A stretch of 64,000 nucleotides of DNA from Perognathus longimembris pacificus. Lineage: Eukaryota; Chordata; Mammalia; Rodentia; Heteromyidae. A program made the position numbers and the translations under genes. Shown in pieces: positions 21,966 to 33,044 of this stretch. The notes beneath the pieces were generated by a model that saw nothing but the letters and a program-made list of their open reading frames with translations, had not been told where the DNA came from and did not search any database. Within the stretch, counting starts at the first letter, position 1. The number at the start of each line of letters is the position of its first letter. The stretch spans positions 50,207,649 through 50,271,648 of the forward strand of contig NC_063166.1 in NCBI RefSeq assembly GCF_023159225.1, in the 5' to 3' direction.

Positions 21966-22409
21966 TGTGACACTTAAACATGACTTTGTACCAGTTAAGT
22001 ATGATTAGGTGGCCTCACTTATAAATGACTGCATTCATATTGTTTGTTTTATAGTAGAGAAGGGCTGAGTTCCAATGTCCTCTCATCATCAAAACTCTTT
22101 GACTTACTTTGTTTTTACATGTCCTGAAGCTTTTGGAAAATCAGGTTTCGTGGTTGCTTGTTTCTGACCTCAGTTGCCAGGGTCCACTCTATTCCTTTTA
22201 CTGGCAGCTGAGTCCGGAGGGCCAGCTCCCAGCCCCAACATCTGGAGATCCAGAGTCAACATAGCGATGCTCATCATGAAGGGAGTGCCAGCCCTTTTTG
22301 GAAGCATCGTCTAAAAGCTGGATAGAGGGCTCACCATTAGTGTGGTGAGCTGCTCCACATTCTCTGTGTACAGACATAGGATGCTGGTGGTAATGAAACA
22401 AAATTCCTG
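21966..22409. other. Unassigned DNA
   Basis: No recognised feature; the 94-codon minus ORF (22198-22482) overlaps the following L1 end and is not credible. Confidence 0.45.
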
Positions 22410-22502
22410 AGGGACGAGGTAACAAACAGTACAAGAAATGTATCCAATGCCTAACGTATGAAACTGTAACCTCTCTGTACATCAGTTTGATAATAAAAAT
22501 TT
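22410..22502 (+). mobile_element. L1 3'-end fragment (sense, about 90 bp)
   Basis: GAGGTAACAAACAGTACAAG, ATGTATCCAATGCCTAACG, TGAAACTGTAACCTCTCTGT, then ATAATAAAAATTTTAAAAA. Nearly identical in its terminal 80 bp to the 42598 L1. AAATTCCT flanks both sides (22401-22408 and about 22506-22513), possibly a short target duplication. Confidence 0.85.
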
Positions 22503-22829
22503 TAAAAATTCCTTGATTATATAATTTCTAGCTAACTATTTGGAGACAAGTAATCATTAGTAATGCTCTGTCAAACATTTAGTAGTAAAAATAAAAAACT
22601 CTTAACATATTCCTATTTTATGGGTAAAGGCTGGAGAATGTCAGAAGAAAGGCATATGAAGAGAAATGATTAAAACTACATTATATTGTTTTAGAGATTT
22701 TGCTATTGGTAAATCCTCCTGTTTTCATCTCACGTGCAGAGTATACATGGAATTTTTTTAAACTGTGGGTAATCATGTACTGTACTGTACTAGAAAAACT
22801 GCAACACTTGGATAGGTTCGTTTGTCTCT
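22503..22829. other. Unassigned AT-rich DNA
   Basis: Nothing recognised. Confidence 0.45.
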
Positions 22830-23340
22830 ATTGTCTCAAATCATGAGTCCATAGACACAGAGGCAGAAGCTAAAAATGGCAAAGATTTATTAAAGTAAAA
22901 GATAAGCAGAGCTCCTGCTAGACAGAAAGGGTCACAAGAGGAGATGTCAGCTGGAGTCCACTTTGCAGGGGTTAGTAAGGTGTTTCTAGGAGAAAACTAG
23001 TGTCTCTGAGGATTACCAGATAGCCTGGGCCACAGCAGTCCTAGACCCAGTCAGAAGTTCCATGCAAACTGAACAAGCTCTTTATGTCTTGTTTAGCACC
23101 TCTGAATGAATGTCATTCCAGTATACACATGTGGGGTTCAATCAATCCACTGTACTTGTGCAAGTCTTCTGGGACAATGGGCCAGGCCCTGATGCCAGGC
23201 AGCCTCATGCATGACTGCTCAAGGCCATGGTGATGTGATGCCCAAGGATCCACATGTGCCACTGCTCAAGGGATGTAGAACCTCTATGGGAGGGGCCTTT
23301 GCCGCCATTGCCTGGCCAGGCCTTTTCTGCTCTCAAAACT
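22830..23340 (-). mobile_element. Possible ERV-type solo LTR (antisense), tentative
   Basis: The composition and layout look like an inverted LTR: GCAAAGATTTATTAAAGTAA (an inverted AATAAA-containing R region) near the left end, then GAGCTCCTGCTAGACAG and GC-rich sequence further right. I could not define TG..CA ends or a target duplication, and no retroviral gene remnant was seen. Could equally be unique DNA. Confidence 0.35.
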
Positions 23341-23840
23341 TAGAAGTAAAATCTAGGTGAAAAGGCTTTGAAGTCTTTCTGCAACCTGCCAACACCATCA
23401 TGCCTTTCACCTCTGTTTCTACTCAGATTGGAGCTAAGCGTCAAGTGCTCTCAATTTCACTCTCTCATTTCATTTTCCATTGCCTGCCTTCCTTACACCC
23501 TGACACTGGAATTGTTGGCTCTCTCCTTCGATCTCATGCTTACAATGACATCAACAGTGTATTTATTTGAGCAGAGACCTCATTGTATCAGACTACCAGG
23601 ACATAAATTCTAATACCTTATCATGATATTTAAGTCAACATAATTTGCCATATTTCTTTCTAGTCTTTGTGTCATGACAGCTTTGAGTCTGCCATGCCTA
23701 TATCCACATTTGAATCCTCACACTCTCCTACTTTAATTTGTGTATGCTGTTCTATTCTTGAAAATGTCCATTTCATCTGTCAATCATCACCTTTATTTTT
23801 AAAGATAACAACAACAAAATAACAATTATTTTAAAAGAAA
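23341..23840. other. Unassigned DNA
   Basis: No recognised feature; the 81-codon ORF (23368-23613) lacks a motif. Confidence 0.45.
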
Positions 23841-23854
23841 AAAATGCCCATTTC

Positions 23855-23947
23855 TTTTCTGGAGCTGGAATAGGACTCAATGATAAAGCACTTGCCTACC
23901 ATGCACAAAATCCTGAATTCAACCCCCAAAGCACACAAAAAAGAAAG
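23855..23947 (+). repeat. ID-like monomeric SINE with 14-bp TSD
   Basis: Single tRNA-like monomer: CTGGAGCTGGAATAGGACTC, AGCACTTGCCTACCATGCAC and AATTCAACCCCCAAAGC, then an A-rich tail. The exact 14-bp direct repeat AAAATGCCCATTTC occurs at 23841-23854 and 23948-23961. Confidence 0.86.
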
Positions 23948-23961
23948 AAAATGCCCATTTC

Positions 23962-25449
23962 CTGGCCTACCTACTCACACCTGTTGAAAGTCCAATCCCT
24001 TTCAGAAGCTCAACTAAAATGCCACCTTTCGTTCAAACTTCCCTCTGACAAGCTGCTTTCTCTTGACTCTTTTGGTGCAACCATTCTCCTCTTACTTGCT
24101 TATTGCCTATTTCCTCAACTGTCTGTGTTTAGAGATCCAAAGATCCAGCATATCAATCCTTGGGTCTAACACAAAGAAAATACTCAAAAATATTTATCCG
24201 GGTAAATGTATTTAATTGGATGGGCACTGAAATTCTCACTAGCCTATATATGACTGATAGCCTTCTCTCAGAAATAGTATTAGCTTCAGACAAAAAAGGC
24301 AAAAAAAAAAATCTAAGAGATTTTTTTTGTCCAGAACAAGTTTGGAAAGTTGGGTGATGACAAAAACATGTTTTCCCAGTTCAAGAAACACCTGGTGTAT
24401 GGTAAATGATAGCATGTGCCTTTATCCATATTCCCAACTCTGTTAACTGAGAGGAGACATCATTAATTTTTCCTATTGGAGTTGCTCACTGGTGTTGGTA
24501 TTTTAAGGACTTTCTAGGCCATTTATTTGTAGTTTAGTTTAACAGTTTTCTAGGCTCTGAGTTTACCTGCTGGGCTTTCCAGTCCCCAGAGAATTTTAAA
24601 ACACCAAATCGGTAACAAAATTTTATGTATCACTTCTTTAGAGGGAAGAAAGGTCAATCAGTACTAAAACACACACAGCCTCACTACACTAGCTAAGTAA
24701 TTAATGAGGCTAGTTTGTAAGCAGGTTCCAGCTGGCAGGAGAAGATACACCATAGCCTCTGATTCAATTTTGTTTTTGCAAATGCCTTGCTCATGAAAAC
24801 AAGACAGGAGTGCTGTTGAGTGCCAAGCTTCAGACAGAGAAGTGTCCTTGCCCTGCTCTGCCTACACCATCTCAAGTTTTGGCTAAGAGCCCCTCCTGGG
24901 TCTCTCAATCTCCTGCCAGTGGCTGCCAGGGTTTTTGAATTGTACGGTGGTTTGGTGTTGTGGATAAATATCCAGTATTGACCTGGAAAGAGACACTTGA
25001 TTTATTTTGCTCTGAATCCTAGTTCAGTTTACATCTTACTTCTTCTGAGGCAGAAGAGGTATTAACTCACTTTTCCCAGCACCTTGTCTCCAAGACATCT
25101 TTTCAGGTTGTGGTTGGAAAACCTAATGGCCTCCCAAGTCTGCACAGAGACACTTGTTATGACTAACTGCCTGATAGAAGCTAGAATTGCTAGGGAATTG
25201 TCCAGCTGAAAAAGGACTCCGAGAAACAGAGTTAAGATCACTTACAACAAAACAATCCCCACCCACCCAAAAAGCCAGGCTCTAGAAATGGGCACCCATT
25301 AAGAAGCAAGAACAGCAAAGGTTCTATTTCAAATGATAACATTTATCTAAAGAAATTTCAATAATTTTTTTTTATTTCAAGCTGTGAAATTTTGAAAAGT
25401 ACCAAGATACAGGGAAAACATCTTGATGGTTTGTTGAGTTTTCTCCTTT
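23962..25449. other. Unassigned DNA
   Basis: No gene or clear repeat. A weak MIR-like stretch may exist near 24940-25060 but is below what I would call. Confidence 0.4.
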
Positions 25450-25870
25450 TCTATGGTTTTGAAATATAGTCTGCATGAGTCAACTTTATATCACAATATA
25501 AGAACACCTGAGATAATCAATTTATATAAGTTTAAGGTATATTTTGGCTCACAGGTCTGGAGGTCTTGATCCATGGTTGGTTGCCCCTGTTGCTTTGAGG
25601 TCTGTGGTGAGACAGAAGAGTGTGGCAAGAGTACATAGCAGAAACCCTCACGTCATAGCTGGACATAACAGAGAGGAGGAAAAGACAGGGATTTTCTCCT
25701 GAGAACCCACTCCCAGTGACCTAAAGACTTCTCACTATACTCCACCACTTAAAGATCCAACCAACCCCTCCTAATAGCACCACACTAGTGATCTAACTTT
25801 TGTGACAGGATCCTCTGGAGAGTATTTCAGATTCCAACTATAGCACTTACTTAAACGTGTTTAACTTAGC
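25450..25870 (-). mobile_element. MaLR LTR (MST/ORR-like), antisense
   Basis: Inverted MaLR LTR plan: AGTCAACTTTATATCACAAT, ACACCTGAGATAATCAATTT, TATTTTGGCTCACAGGTCTG, GATCCATGGTTGGTTGCCC, TGAGGTCTGTGGTGAGACAG, ACTCCCAGTGACCTAAAGAC, ATAGCACCACACTAGTGATC. About full length for the family; a solo LTR as far as I can see. Confidence 0.78.
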
Positions 25871-26185
25871 AGATTATGAAAACAAAGAGATCTATCTATA
25901 TATTTAGGTTAGTTACTCAAACTCTCCTCATATTTTCTGGACTGGGGTAAAAAAGCAAGGACTCAGGAAGAGTTTACTATGTTTCCAACACTATGATAGG
26001 TGCTATACCAAACAGAAGTCTCTACAACATAATATTGGGCCAAAAGACAAACTTTCACTTATGAAAGATTAATTCTAGGGAACTATTTTGCAGACATTGT
26101 GCCTATAGCTAATGATACTGTATGGCATACTCTGAGACTATTAAGAAGATGCATTTGTTAAGTGTTCTCATAAAGAAGAGCAAAA

Positions 26186-26255
26186 CAAAAAGAGAGAGAG
26201 AATGAGTCAGGGAGGGAAAGAAGGGAGGGAGGGAGGAATGAAGGAAGGGAGGAGG
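26186..26255. repeat. Purine-rich simple repeat (GA, GGGA)
   Basis: GAGAGAGAGAATGAG followed by GGGAGGGAAAGAAGGGAGGG-type sequence. Confidence 0.88.
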
Positions 26256-26394
26256 TGATAGAATATTCAGTGGTTTCACAGGTGTATATATACCTCAATA
26301 TTCATCCAGTTTAATATATTTAAAATGTAAAGCTTTTCACATGTCGATCATACTCAAAAAACATCTTTAAGATAAATAAATGAGTAAATTTCCA

Positions 26395-26720
26395 TGCAAA
26401 TTTATGGCAGAACACACAGAAATGTGCAGCTGTGTCCCTGCTTCAACCAAAGGAACATGAGCAGACATGATGCAGGGGACTGAAATGCCCTTGTGTGTCT
26501 GGGCTTGCCTTCTGGCATTTTGTCATCACCATGAGAAGAACTAGAAGGTCAGCTCTTTGGCTCTGTTTAAAGCATAGACATCTCAGCCTAGAAGTGACTC
26601 TAGTCCCCTCATAGATGTATGAGCACACCCAGCAGAGTCACTAAGTCAAGCTTAGTCTACAGCACTCAGCCTTGCATCAACCCATGTTGACAACAGCTAA
26701 ACAAAACACTCAAGCACCAT
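26395..26720 (+). mobile_element. MLT1-like MaLR LTR
   Basis: AGGAACATGAGCAGACATGA, GACTGAAATGCCCTTGTGTG, CTGGGCTTGCCTTCTGGCAT, CATCACCATGAGAAGAACTA and the later AACCCATGTTGACAACAGC match the order of the MLT1 LTR. Diverged; no paired LTR or internal region identified. Confidence 0.62.
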
Positions 26721-28186
26721 CATCCACTGAGAGGCTGTAAATGCTATACATGTGCTCCTGGTACAGATTAATGCAATGCCTTAGCTGAAAAGCTAAAGAA
26801 TAGAAATGTCTAATATAGAATTTTTAAGTAATTTGCCATGATGTGTATGATACAAAATGCTCCCCAATTGCCCTTACAACTTTTTATGTAGTACATACTT
26901 TGTAGATATTTTTTCCTTCTCATGGATACTTATTATAAAAGAAAATATGTTGTTTCATATCTGAGGATGTACGTTTAAGTTCCAAAGCACATGAGCTAGA
27001 CTGAAGAATCTTTGTGGAATAAGTTTCTATATAAAAAAGGAGTCTTAAGGAGGTTTAGGAGTTCCCTGGACCACAAAACCAAGGGTTTGCAATATTCTTA
27101 ATTCCAAGCCATAGGGATTCTTCATATGACAGCAACTGTTCATGAAGCACATGTTCAACTGTCAGTCCCACCAGAGAACAACAAGGAAATTAGCAATATT
27201 AACCCTATGTTTAATATTGATGGCATATAAATGACCCCACCAGGCTTAAAGTTCAGCTCTCTTTGCTAGTACATTGAGCCAGGTATAATTTTGATCAGTT
27301 TCATTTGTCAACTATGGATCACAGTGGTATCAGCTTTGTAGAACTTTGAGCCAGTTACTCACATAATATATTCATACAAATTTTATATAAATATAAATGC
27401 TCAATGACTCTTACTGTCTTCCTTAAGGTAGGCTATGTTTTCACTTGCAGAATTTGGATGTTGTCCTTCCATAACTCCAAATCCTGGCCAGTTCTTATGG
27501 AATTCACAAATATTCTTTCTTCTCTTGAATTAAATTCCCAAACACTTTCCCTTTCCAGAAATTGCAACTTCTAGTCAGACCTATGGAGATTCTGGCTTGT
27601 TTGGTTTATAGTTCATTTGAACCTATAAACTCATTGCTCAGTTTTCTTCTGCTCTGAACTCTAGGAGGCTAACTTTTATGGGCCATATCCACAGGCTCCC
27701 TGACTCGCTTCTGATTGGGGAGTTAACAGGTGCTAGAGCAGGAAGAAAATGAAATCAGATCATTTATTATTCTCATCTTTCTTCCTAAGAATCTACCTCA
27801 GGTGAGTGGTGTCTTTGCCCAAAGTCAACATTTCCTAAAGAGCAGCACTCTCTTACATAGCTCTTATGTGCATACATTGTCCATTAAAATAACCATTCCC
27901 TCCCTTTGTCCATGCAGACCCAGGGTTGACCATAAACTTCCATTTGTAGATTCTGCATCTGGTCTCTTTCTTTCTTGTACTCTCCTCAAGTTATTCACTT
28001 TGAGCACAATGTCTATGCCATGCTTCTCCTGCCAAAGAAGATGCAAATGTTTACCTGCCAGATTATATGAGACACAGACCCATGGTGCCCTGAGGATGGG
28101 GTGCATGTGGGGATAGAATGGGGCTTATAAAACTCAAAGGCTACTTTCAATAACAATGGGAAGTGTCTGTGAGAAGAAGCAGAATT
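26721..28186. other. Unassigned DNA
   Basis: No repeat or exon recognised. The 128-codon plus ORF (27730-28116) is opposed by an 80-codon minus ORF and has no recognisable domain. Confidence 0.4.
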
Positions 28187-28202
28187 AAAAGCTGTGAATA
28201 TG

Positions 28203-29021
28203 CAGCTACTAGAAATGATAAAATAATGGCATTTTCAGGGAAATGGACAGTACTAGAACAAATCATATTGAGCGAGACAAGGCAAAAACAGAGAGACAAA
28301 TGGCACATGGTTTTCCTGATATGCAGGTAATGGGATTAAATAACAAAGAGACATGACAAAGAAAACAGGACCCAAGACACCAATTCACAGCGAGACCAAA
28401 AATATCAGTCTTGGGAGAAAGGCACCAAAAAGTAAAACCCAAACACTGCTTCATATGTTCCTAAATTAATATCCAGATTGAAAAGAACTCCAAAGACAAG
28501 GAAGCGAAGGACTTCTTCTTAGTCTCATAGTATTTAAAGGACCCTATATTCGTTATCTCACATATGGTGTATACACGTGCACGTCTGAGGGAAGCTGGGA
28601 GGAGGGCACAGAATGAGTGGAAAGCGGGTTAGAAAAATACAGTAGAGGGGGCCCAACAGCTTCAATGGACATTGATGAGAGCAAACTAAGCAACTCAAGG
28701 GCAGCAGAGAGGAGGGAAGATATGAGAGAAAAAGAAGGAACAGATTACACTAAGCAAAAGGAAAAAATGTACATATCACCTGACCTAGAAGGAACTTCTA
28801 TATTGTTAATAATCACAGAGTTCATAAGCATTGTAGACTAGAATGGCAATGTCCATCATTGGGAAGGTTTACAAAAATGATGAAAGCAAAGGGGGCTGAG
28901 TTGGAGAGAGGGAAGGCAGGGAAAAAATGAGAAAGGGGTTAGCAAGCATGACAAGAAATGTATATGTATTCACTACCCTAAGTATGTAACTGTAACCCCT
29001 CTATACATCTTCTTGACAATA
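28203..29021 (+). mobile_element. 5'-truncated L1 (0.82 kb) with 16-bp TSD
   Basis: L1 3' UTR-type sequence with GGAAATGGACAGTACTAGAA, ATATTGAGCGAGACAAGGC, a purine-rich GAGAGAGGGAAGGCAG section, ACAAGAAATGTATATG and the end TGTAACCCCTCTATACATC, CTTGACAATAAAAA. The exact 16-bp repeat AAAAGCTGTGAATATG occurs at 28187-28202 and 29022-29037. No ORF1 or ORF2 coding sequence is included. Confidence 0.9.
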
Positions 29022-29289
29022 AAAAGCTGTGAATATGATAAAGCACTTGTTTCCATAACTTGGAGTTCATTTCACTTAGCTTCATCTTATGTGATCATAT
29101 GTGCATAGCTAATGAGCTATTGTGATCCTCTGCTAGGACTATCCTAGACATATACTAATTATTGTCAGTGAGAGAAACCGTAGTGTCTATGTTTCTTTGG
29201 GTCTGGCTCACAACACACTATGGGAAATTATTTCTTTTTTCTTTTATCTTCCCAATGGTTTAGCCCTGTTGACACTGTATTTGATTTCG

Positions 29290-29722
29290 GTACTCTGGGT
29301 ATTGTATATATGTTTGCCTGAATCAGGGAAGGGAACAGGTGAGACAACAGGTAAAAGATGAACCAATGCAACAGCAATACTTACAAGACAATATGTAGTA
29401 AACAACTGTACAATGGGGGACTGGGGGGGAAGAGATTTGGGGAGGAGGGAAGGTGGGAGAAAAATGAAGGAAGAAAGGTATGTCTTATAACTAGCCCCTT
29501 CCTTTGCCCTTCTCTGTCTCCTGGCTGCCATTAGGTGAGTGGCTTTCTTCTGCCATGTCCTTCTGTTATGACATTTCTGCTTTCCCACATGCCTAAAAGA
29601 GATAGAGCTAGTCAACCCCAACGATGAACTGAAACCTCTGAAACTGTGAAGTAAAATACAACCTTCTTTTCATAAATTGTCCTGTCAGGTATTGTGTTAT
29701 AGCAATGAGAAGACTAACATAC
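29290..29722 (+). mobile_element. MaLR LTR (MST-like), sense
   Basis: Typical 3' half: CTCCTGGCTGCCATTAGGTG, CTTCTGCCATGTCCTTCTG, GATGAACTGAAACCTCTGAA, AACTGTGAAGTAAAATACAA, CATAAATTGTCCTGTCAGGT and the terminus GTGTTATAGCAATGAGAAGA. It pairs by family, though not by intactness, with the antisense LTR at 25450. The 125-codon minus ORF in it is fortuitous. Confidence 0.8.
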
Positions 29723-29734
29723 TTGTAAACCCTC

Positions 29735-29790
29735 TTAGCATCTCCTGAGTGGCTATAATGTAGTTTATGCTCAATAAATACTCATTTGTT
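29735..29790 (+). repeat. L2/MIR-type 3' terminus scrap
   Basis: TTTATGCTCAATAAATACTC preceded by a diverged CTCCTGAGTGGCTATAATGT; matches the GCTCAATAAATATTTGTT terminus shared by L2 and MIR. Confidence 0.5.
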
Positions 29791-29811
29791 AAAAAAAAAA
29801 AAGAAAGAAAA

Positions 29812-29906
29812 ACGGGGGAAGAGGTAACAAGTTTGACAAGAAATGTACTCACTACCTCACATATGTAACCACAACGCCTCTTACATCTCCCTGACAATAA
29901 TTTTTT
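29812..29906 (+). mobile_element. L1 3'-end fragment (95 bp)
   Basis: GGGGGAAGAGGTAACAAGTT, GACAAGAAATGTACTCACT, ACATATGTAACCACAACGCC and CTCCCTGACAATAATTTT. Same terminal module as 28203, extremely truncated, preceded by an A-rich run. Confidence 0.8.
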
Positions 29907-29984
29907 TAAGCTGTGCACATGCATGTTATTAGCCACTAAATTCATAAGTTGATACTCTAACACTCAGTACCTTAGAATGTGGGT

Positions 29985-30265
29985 GCATTTGGAGGTTGTA
30001 TCTTTCAAACAGTGATTAAGTTGAGTGAGGTCATATGAGTACAGCACTGACCCAATATGACTGGAATGTTCAAAAGGAAAAGAGATGAGGGTACAAAGGG
30101 GAAAGAGCATGTGAAGACACTGGGAGAAGACAGTCATCTGCAAGCCCCAGAAGCAACCAATCTGTTGACACCCCCATCACAGACTTCTAGCTTCCAGAAC
30201 CAGAAAGAAATGCATTTCCATTGTTTAAGACCCCGAGTCTGGGATACTCAGGTATGGCAGCCCCA
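29985..30265 (+). repeat. Ancient interspersed repeat, family not named
   Basis: Contains a recurrent mammalian repeat motif order: GATTAAGTTGAGTGAGGTCA, CAATATGACTGGAATGTTC, CATGTGAAGACACTGGGAGA, GACTTCTAGCTTCCAGAACC, CATTGTTTAAGACCC. A second copy, broken by SINEs, is at 46070-46840. I recognise the family but cannot recall its name; probably LTR or LINE-tail derived. Confidence 0.55.
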
Positions 30266-31039
30266 GAAATGTAATACAATGCATTTGAAGTGTACATGGA
30301 AACTTACAAGATCCTCTTGGCAGTTTTGGAGGCATTTTCTCTACTGAGTAGCAGAGAAGAGGAGCCTGAGAACCTCACCAAGTTGTTTGGGTAGATGGGA
30401 AGTCTGTTATGAATATGCAGAGAATAAGGCAAAGGGTATTAAGCCAATGAGGACAGAATATGAGAATTTATAAGGTCAAATTATCAATTCCCTTAGAAAT
30501 GTCTGCTATTAACTAACTCTACTTGTAGACTTTAATTCTAGTTTGCTTAAAGTATATCCCCTAAACAAGTTAAAGGGCACTATTATAATCTCAAACTTAG
30601 AAGTAAGATATGCAGTGGGGCAGGCTGACAATTGCATGCTCAGTATCCTCTCTGCTTTGTAGATCCCTGGGGACTAGCTATCCTATAAACCTGAATTATC
30701 AGGTTTTACTCCTAGGGTTTAAAAAGTCAACATGGATTTCTTTACAGATAATATTACACTACTATCTGGTTTCAGAATCTAGGACTATCAAATGTAATTC
30801 AGCCTTTATCTTCATGCTGAATTTCTAAAACTATTCTTTATAAATTGAAATGACTAAATCCACGGTTTGTATAGACATACTGCAACTTTATGAACCAGTT
30901 TACCAAAATGTGTTAATGTATCTAATATAAAAGGTAAGATAAATAATTGAAGTTATTTTTATAAGTAAAAATGTATCAAGATAGATTATATACATACACT
31001 GCTATTTAAATGGCAAAAAATCAATACATAACCTAAAAA
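30266..31039. other. Unassigned AT-rich DNA
   Basis: Nothing recognised; ORFs under 100 codons. Confidence 0.45.
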
Positions 31040-31195
31040 ATAAGAAAAGTGAGGGGAGAGGTGGGTTGGGAGGGGTGTGTAAGAATGTTGAAAGGGGCAA
31101 CACTGATCCAGATGCACTTTATTGATAAATTACTTTGTTGAATGGAAAATCATTATACAGCTGCTTAAATTATATTCAAAAAACAAATAAATGGA
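31040..31195 (+). mobile_element. Possible L1-type 3' terminus, different subfamily
   Basis: A G-rich GAGGTGGGTTGGGAGGGG section is followed by ACACTGATCCAGATGCACTT and an A-rich AAACAAATAAATGG end, the usual composition of L1 3' ends, but without the shared terminal module of the other copies. Confidence 0.4.
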
Positions 31196-31833
31196 AAATT
31201 GTGACAAGATGATAGCCTGGATAAAATGAAAGCAAGCTCAGAATGTTATTATTAATATAAGTATTTATTGAGCATCCTCTGTCAATACAGGGCTATGGAA
31301 TCATACAGGGAGATCCCAGGGGGAAATTCCCAGGTCACGTACTATGTCCTGCAAGGCTCTTGTAGAACCTCTTCTCTTCACTGTTCTTATCTCTCTTTTA
31401 TATGACCATGACAAAGGAAAAGAGCACTTGATCCAGTATGAATATTCCCTGCAATCCCACTCTTCACTGGTTGAGAAAAGTTGGGACCCAAGTTGCTACT
31501 TAGCATCTCTATTACTCCTTCTACTATCTGCCTATGTTCACTACTACATCTTTTTCTTCTTTCTCTTCCATGTTCCACTGCCTGTCCCAAATTGTCAATC
31601 TGCCTAAAGTGGTGTGACTGCTGCACCAATATAAACCAGCAAGACTGTTCCTTCCATCTAATTACCTAAATGGCCCATTGCACTGTGTCCTATGACCTTG
31701 GTTTGCTACACTGCTATTTAAACATTCTCTCATCATTTTTTACTTGAAAGGAAAGAATAAACTTTAGCAGCACACTGGTGAGTTGAAATAGTTTGCAACA
31801 AGTCTCCTGTATAAGAAATTTCAGAAAGGATTG

Positions 31834-31835
<2 letters not shown>
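31196..31835. other. Unassigned DNA
   Basis: A short AGTATTTATTGAGCATCC at about 31259 may be an antisense MIR/L2 end. Otherwise nothing recognised; the ORFs at 31344-31669 overlap on both strands without motif. Confidence 0.4.

Positions 31836-31883
<48 letters not shown>
31836..31883. repeat. (TG)n microsatellite
   Basis: Pure TG with one TT interruption. Unlike the other clean AC/TG tracts in this window, no SINE adjoins it. Confidence 0.96.
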
Positions 31884-32669
31884 TCTTTGGAAGCGCTTTT
31901 GTGAATAGTGAGGTACTAATATAATAATACTGCTTACTGAAAACATATTTAAAAGATCAGCCAATATGAGTAAAGGAGAAGTGGCATTCCATTTATTTAT
32001 TTCCTGTGCCATACTGAAGGGAAATTTTCAACTATGCATGACATGAAAGTGAGAAAAATGTTCCAGTGTAGCTCAGTTTTCAATGACACATTTTATTGGT
32101 AAAAAAAAATTTTAACAGTACATCTTCAGTCCCACGTGACTGAACAACTAGCCTTTTATTGAGGTGAAAGCCCATAAGAAGAAACTTGTATTAAAGATTA
32201 AATATTCTTCAGGGACTACCTTCTTGTGAAACTTCCACTGTGCAGAATATTCTGATTCTCCTTGAATCACAGCTAAAACACTTATATGCTTATAATTTGT
32301 GCTGTTATCTGACATATCTGGTCATGTATGTACAAGGCCATTCTGCACATTCAGTCAGTCTCATGAGCATCAACCTTGGATCATAATTTAAAAAAATCAA
32401 TCAGAATGGGAGTATTAATCAAAGAGCACCAAAGCTGAACATGCTCCCCCACTTAAAAAATGATGTTCAGTTTTTGTACATACATTGTAATTTCTCCTTG
32501 ACAATTCCTCTCAACTGGTTAGGAGAAGCTATAAAACCAGCTGGGCCCAAGGCCTACCTGGGCACAGGTTATTATCTTCTAAAGACCTGACCATGATATA
32601 ACTTGCCATAAGAAAGATTTCCCCAATTCCATCCAAGAGATATGAGTTCTTGATACATCAAAGTACCCT
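31884..32669. other. Unassigned DNA
   Basis: No recognised gene or repeat. Confidence 0.45.
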
Positions 32670-32737
32670 CTATATAAGCCTAGCATGTTCAAAGCCCTGG
32701 GTTCCATCCCCAGCACTCGGGGCGGGGGGGGGGGGGG
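32670..32737 (+). repeat. 3' half of an ID-like SINE plus G-run
   Basis: CCTAGCATGTTCAAAGCCC and GGGTTCCATCCCCAGCAC are the 3' half of an ID monomer. It runs into a 19-bp G-rich run (32719-32737) in place of an A-tail. Confidence 0.65.
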
Positions 32738-33044
32738 TGTGTGCGAGGACAACCATGTTGTCCAGACCATCTGGGATGGCATAGTGCCTCATGCGACTTG
32801 GACAGTTCCACTGGCCAGCACAGAACAATGTACAGTGCAGCCACTGTAAAAAGCTCCACTGGGCAGGGTTGATCTATTATTGCCTGTAGGCACTTCCCAC
32901 CTGAAATATCAATGACATATCACAAGAACCTAGTGAGGAAGGGTTGCCTAGCCCTATTTTATATATGCAGAAATTGAAATTCATAAATGTTCAATACTTT
33001 CTCAACATCTACCAGCCCTCTGTCTTTAAAACACATCCATGTAT
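32738..33044. other. Unassigned DNA
   Basis: Nothing recognised. Confidence 0.45.

Noticed and set aside
24940..25060. MIR-like stretch
   Set aside because: Only scattered matches to the MIR 5' half; too weak to annotate.
29244..29621. 125-codon minus ORF
   Set aside because: Lies antisense within a MaLR LTR.
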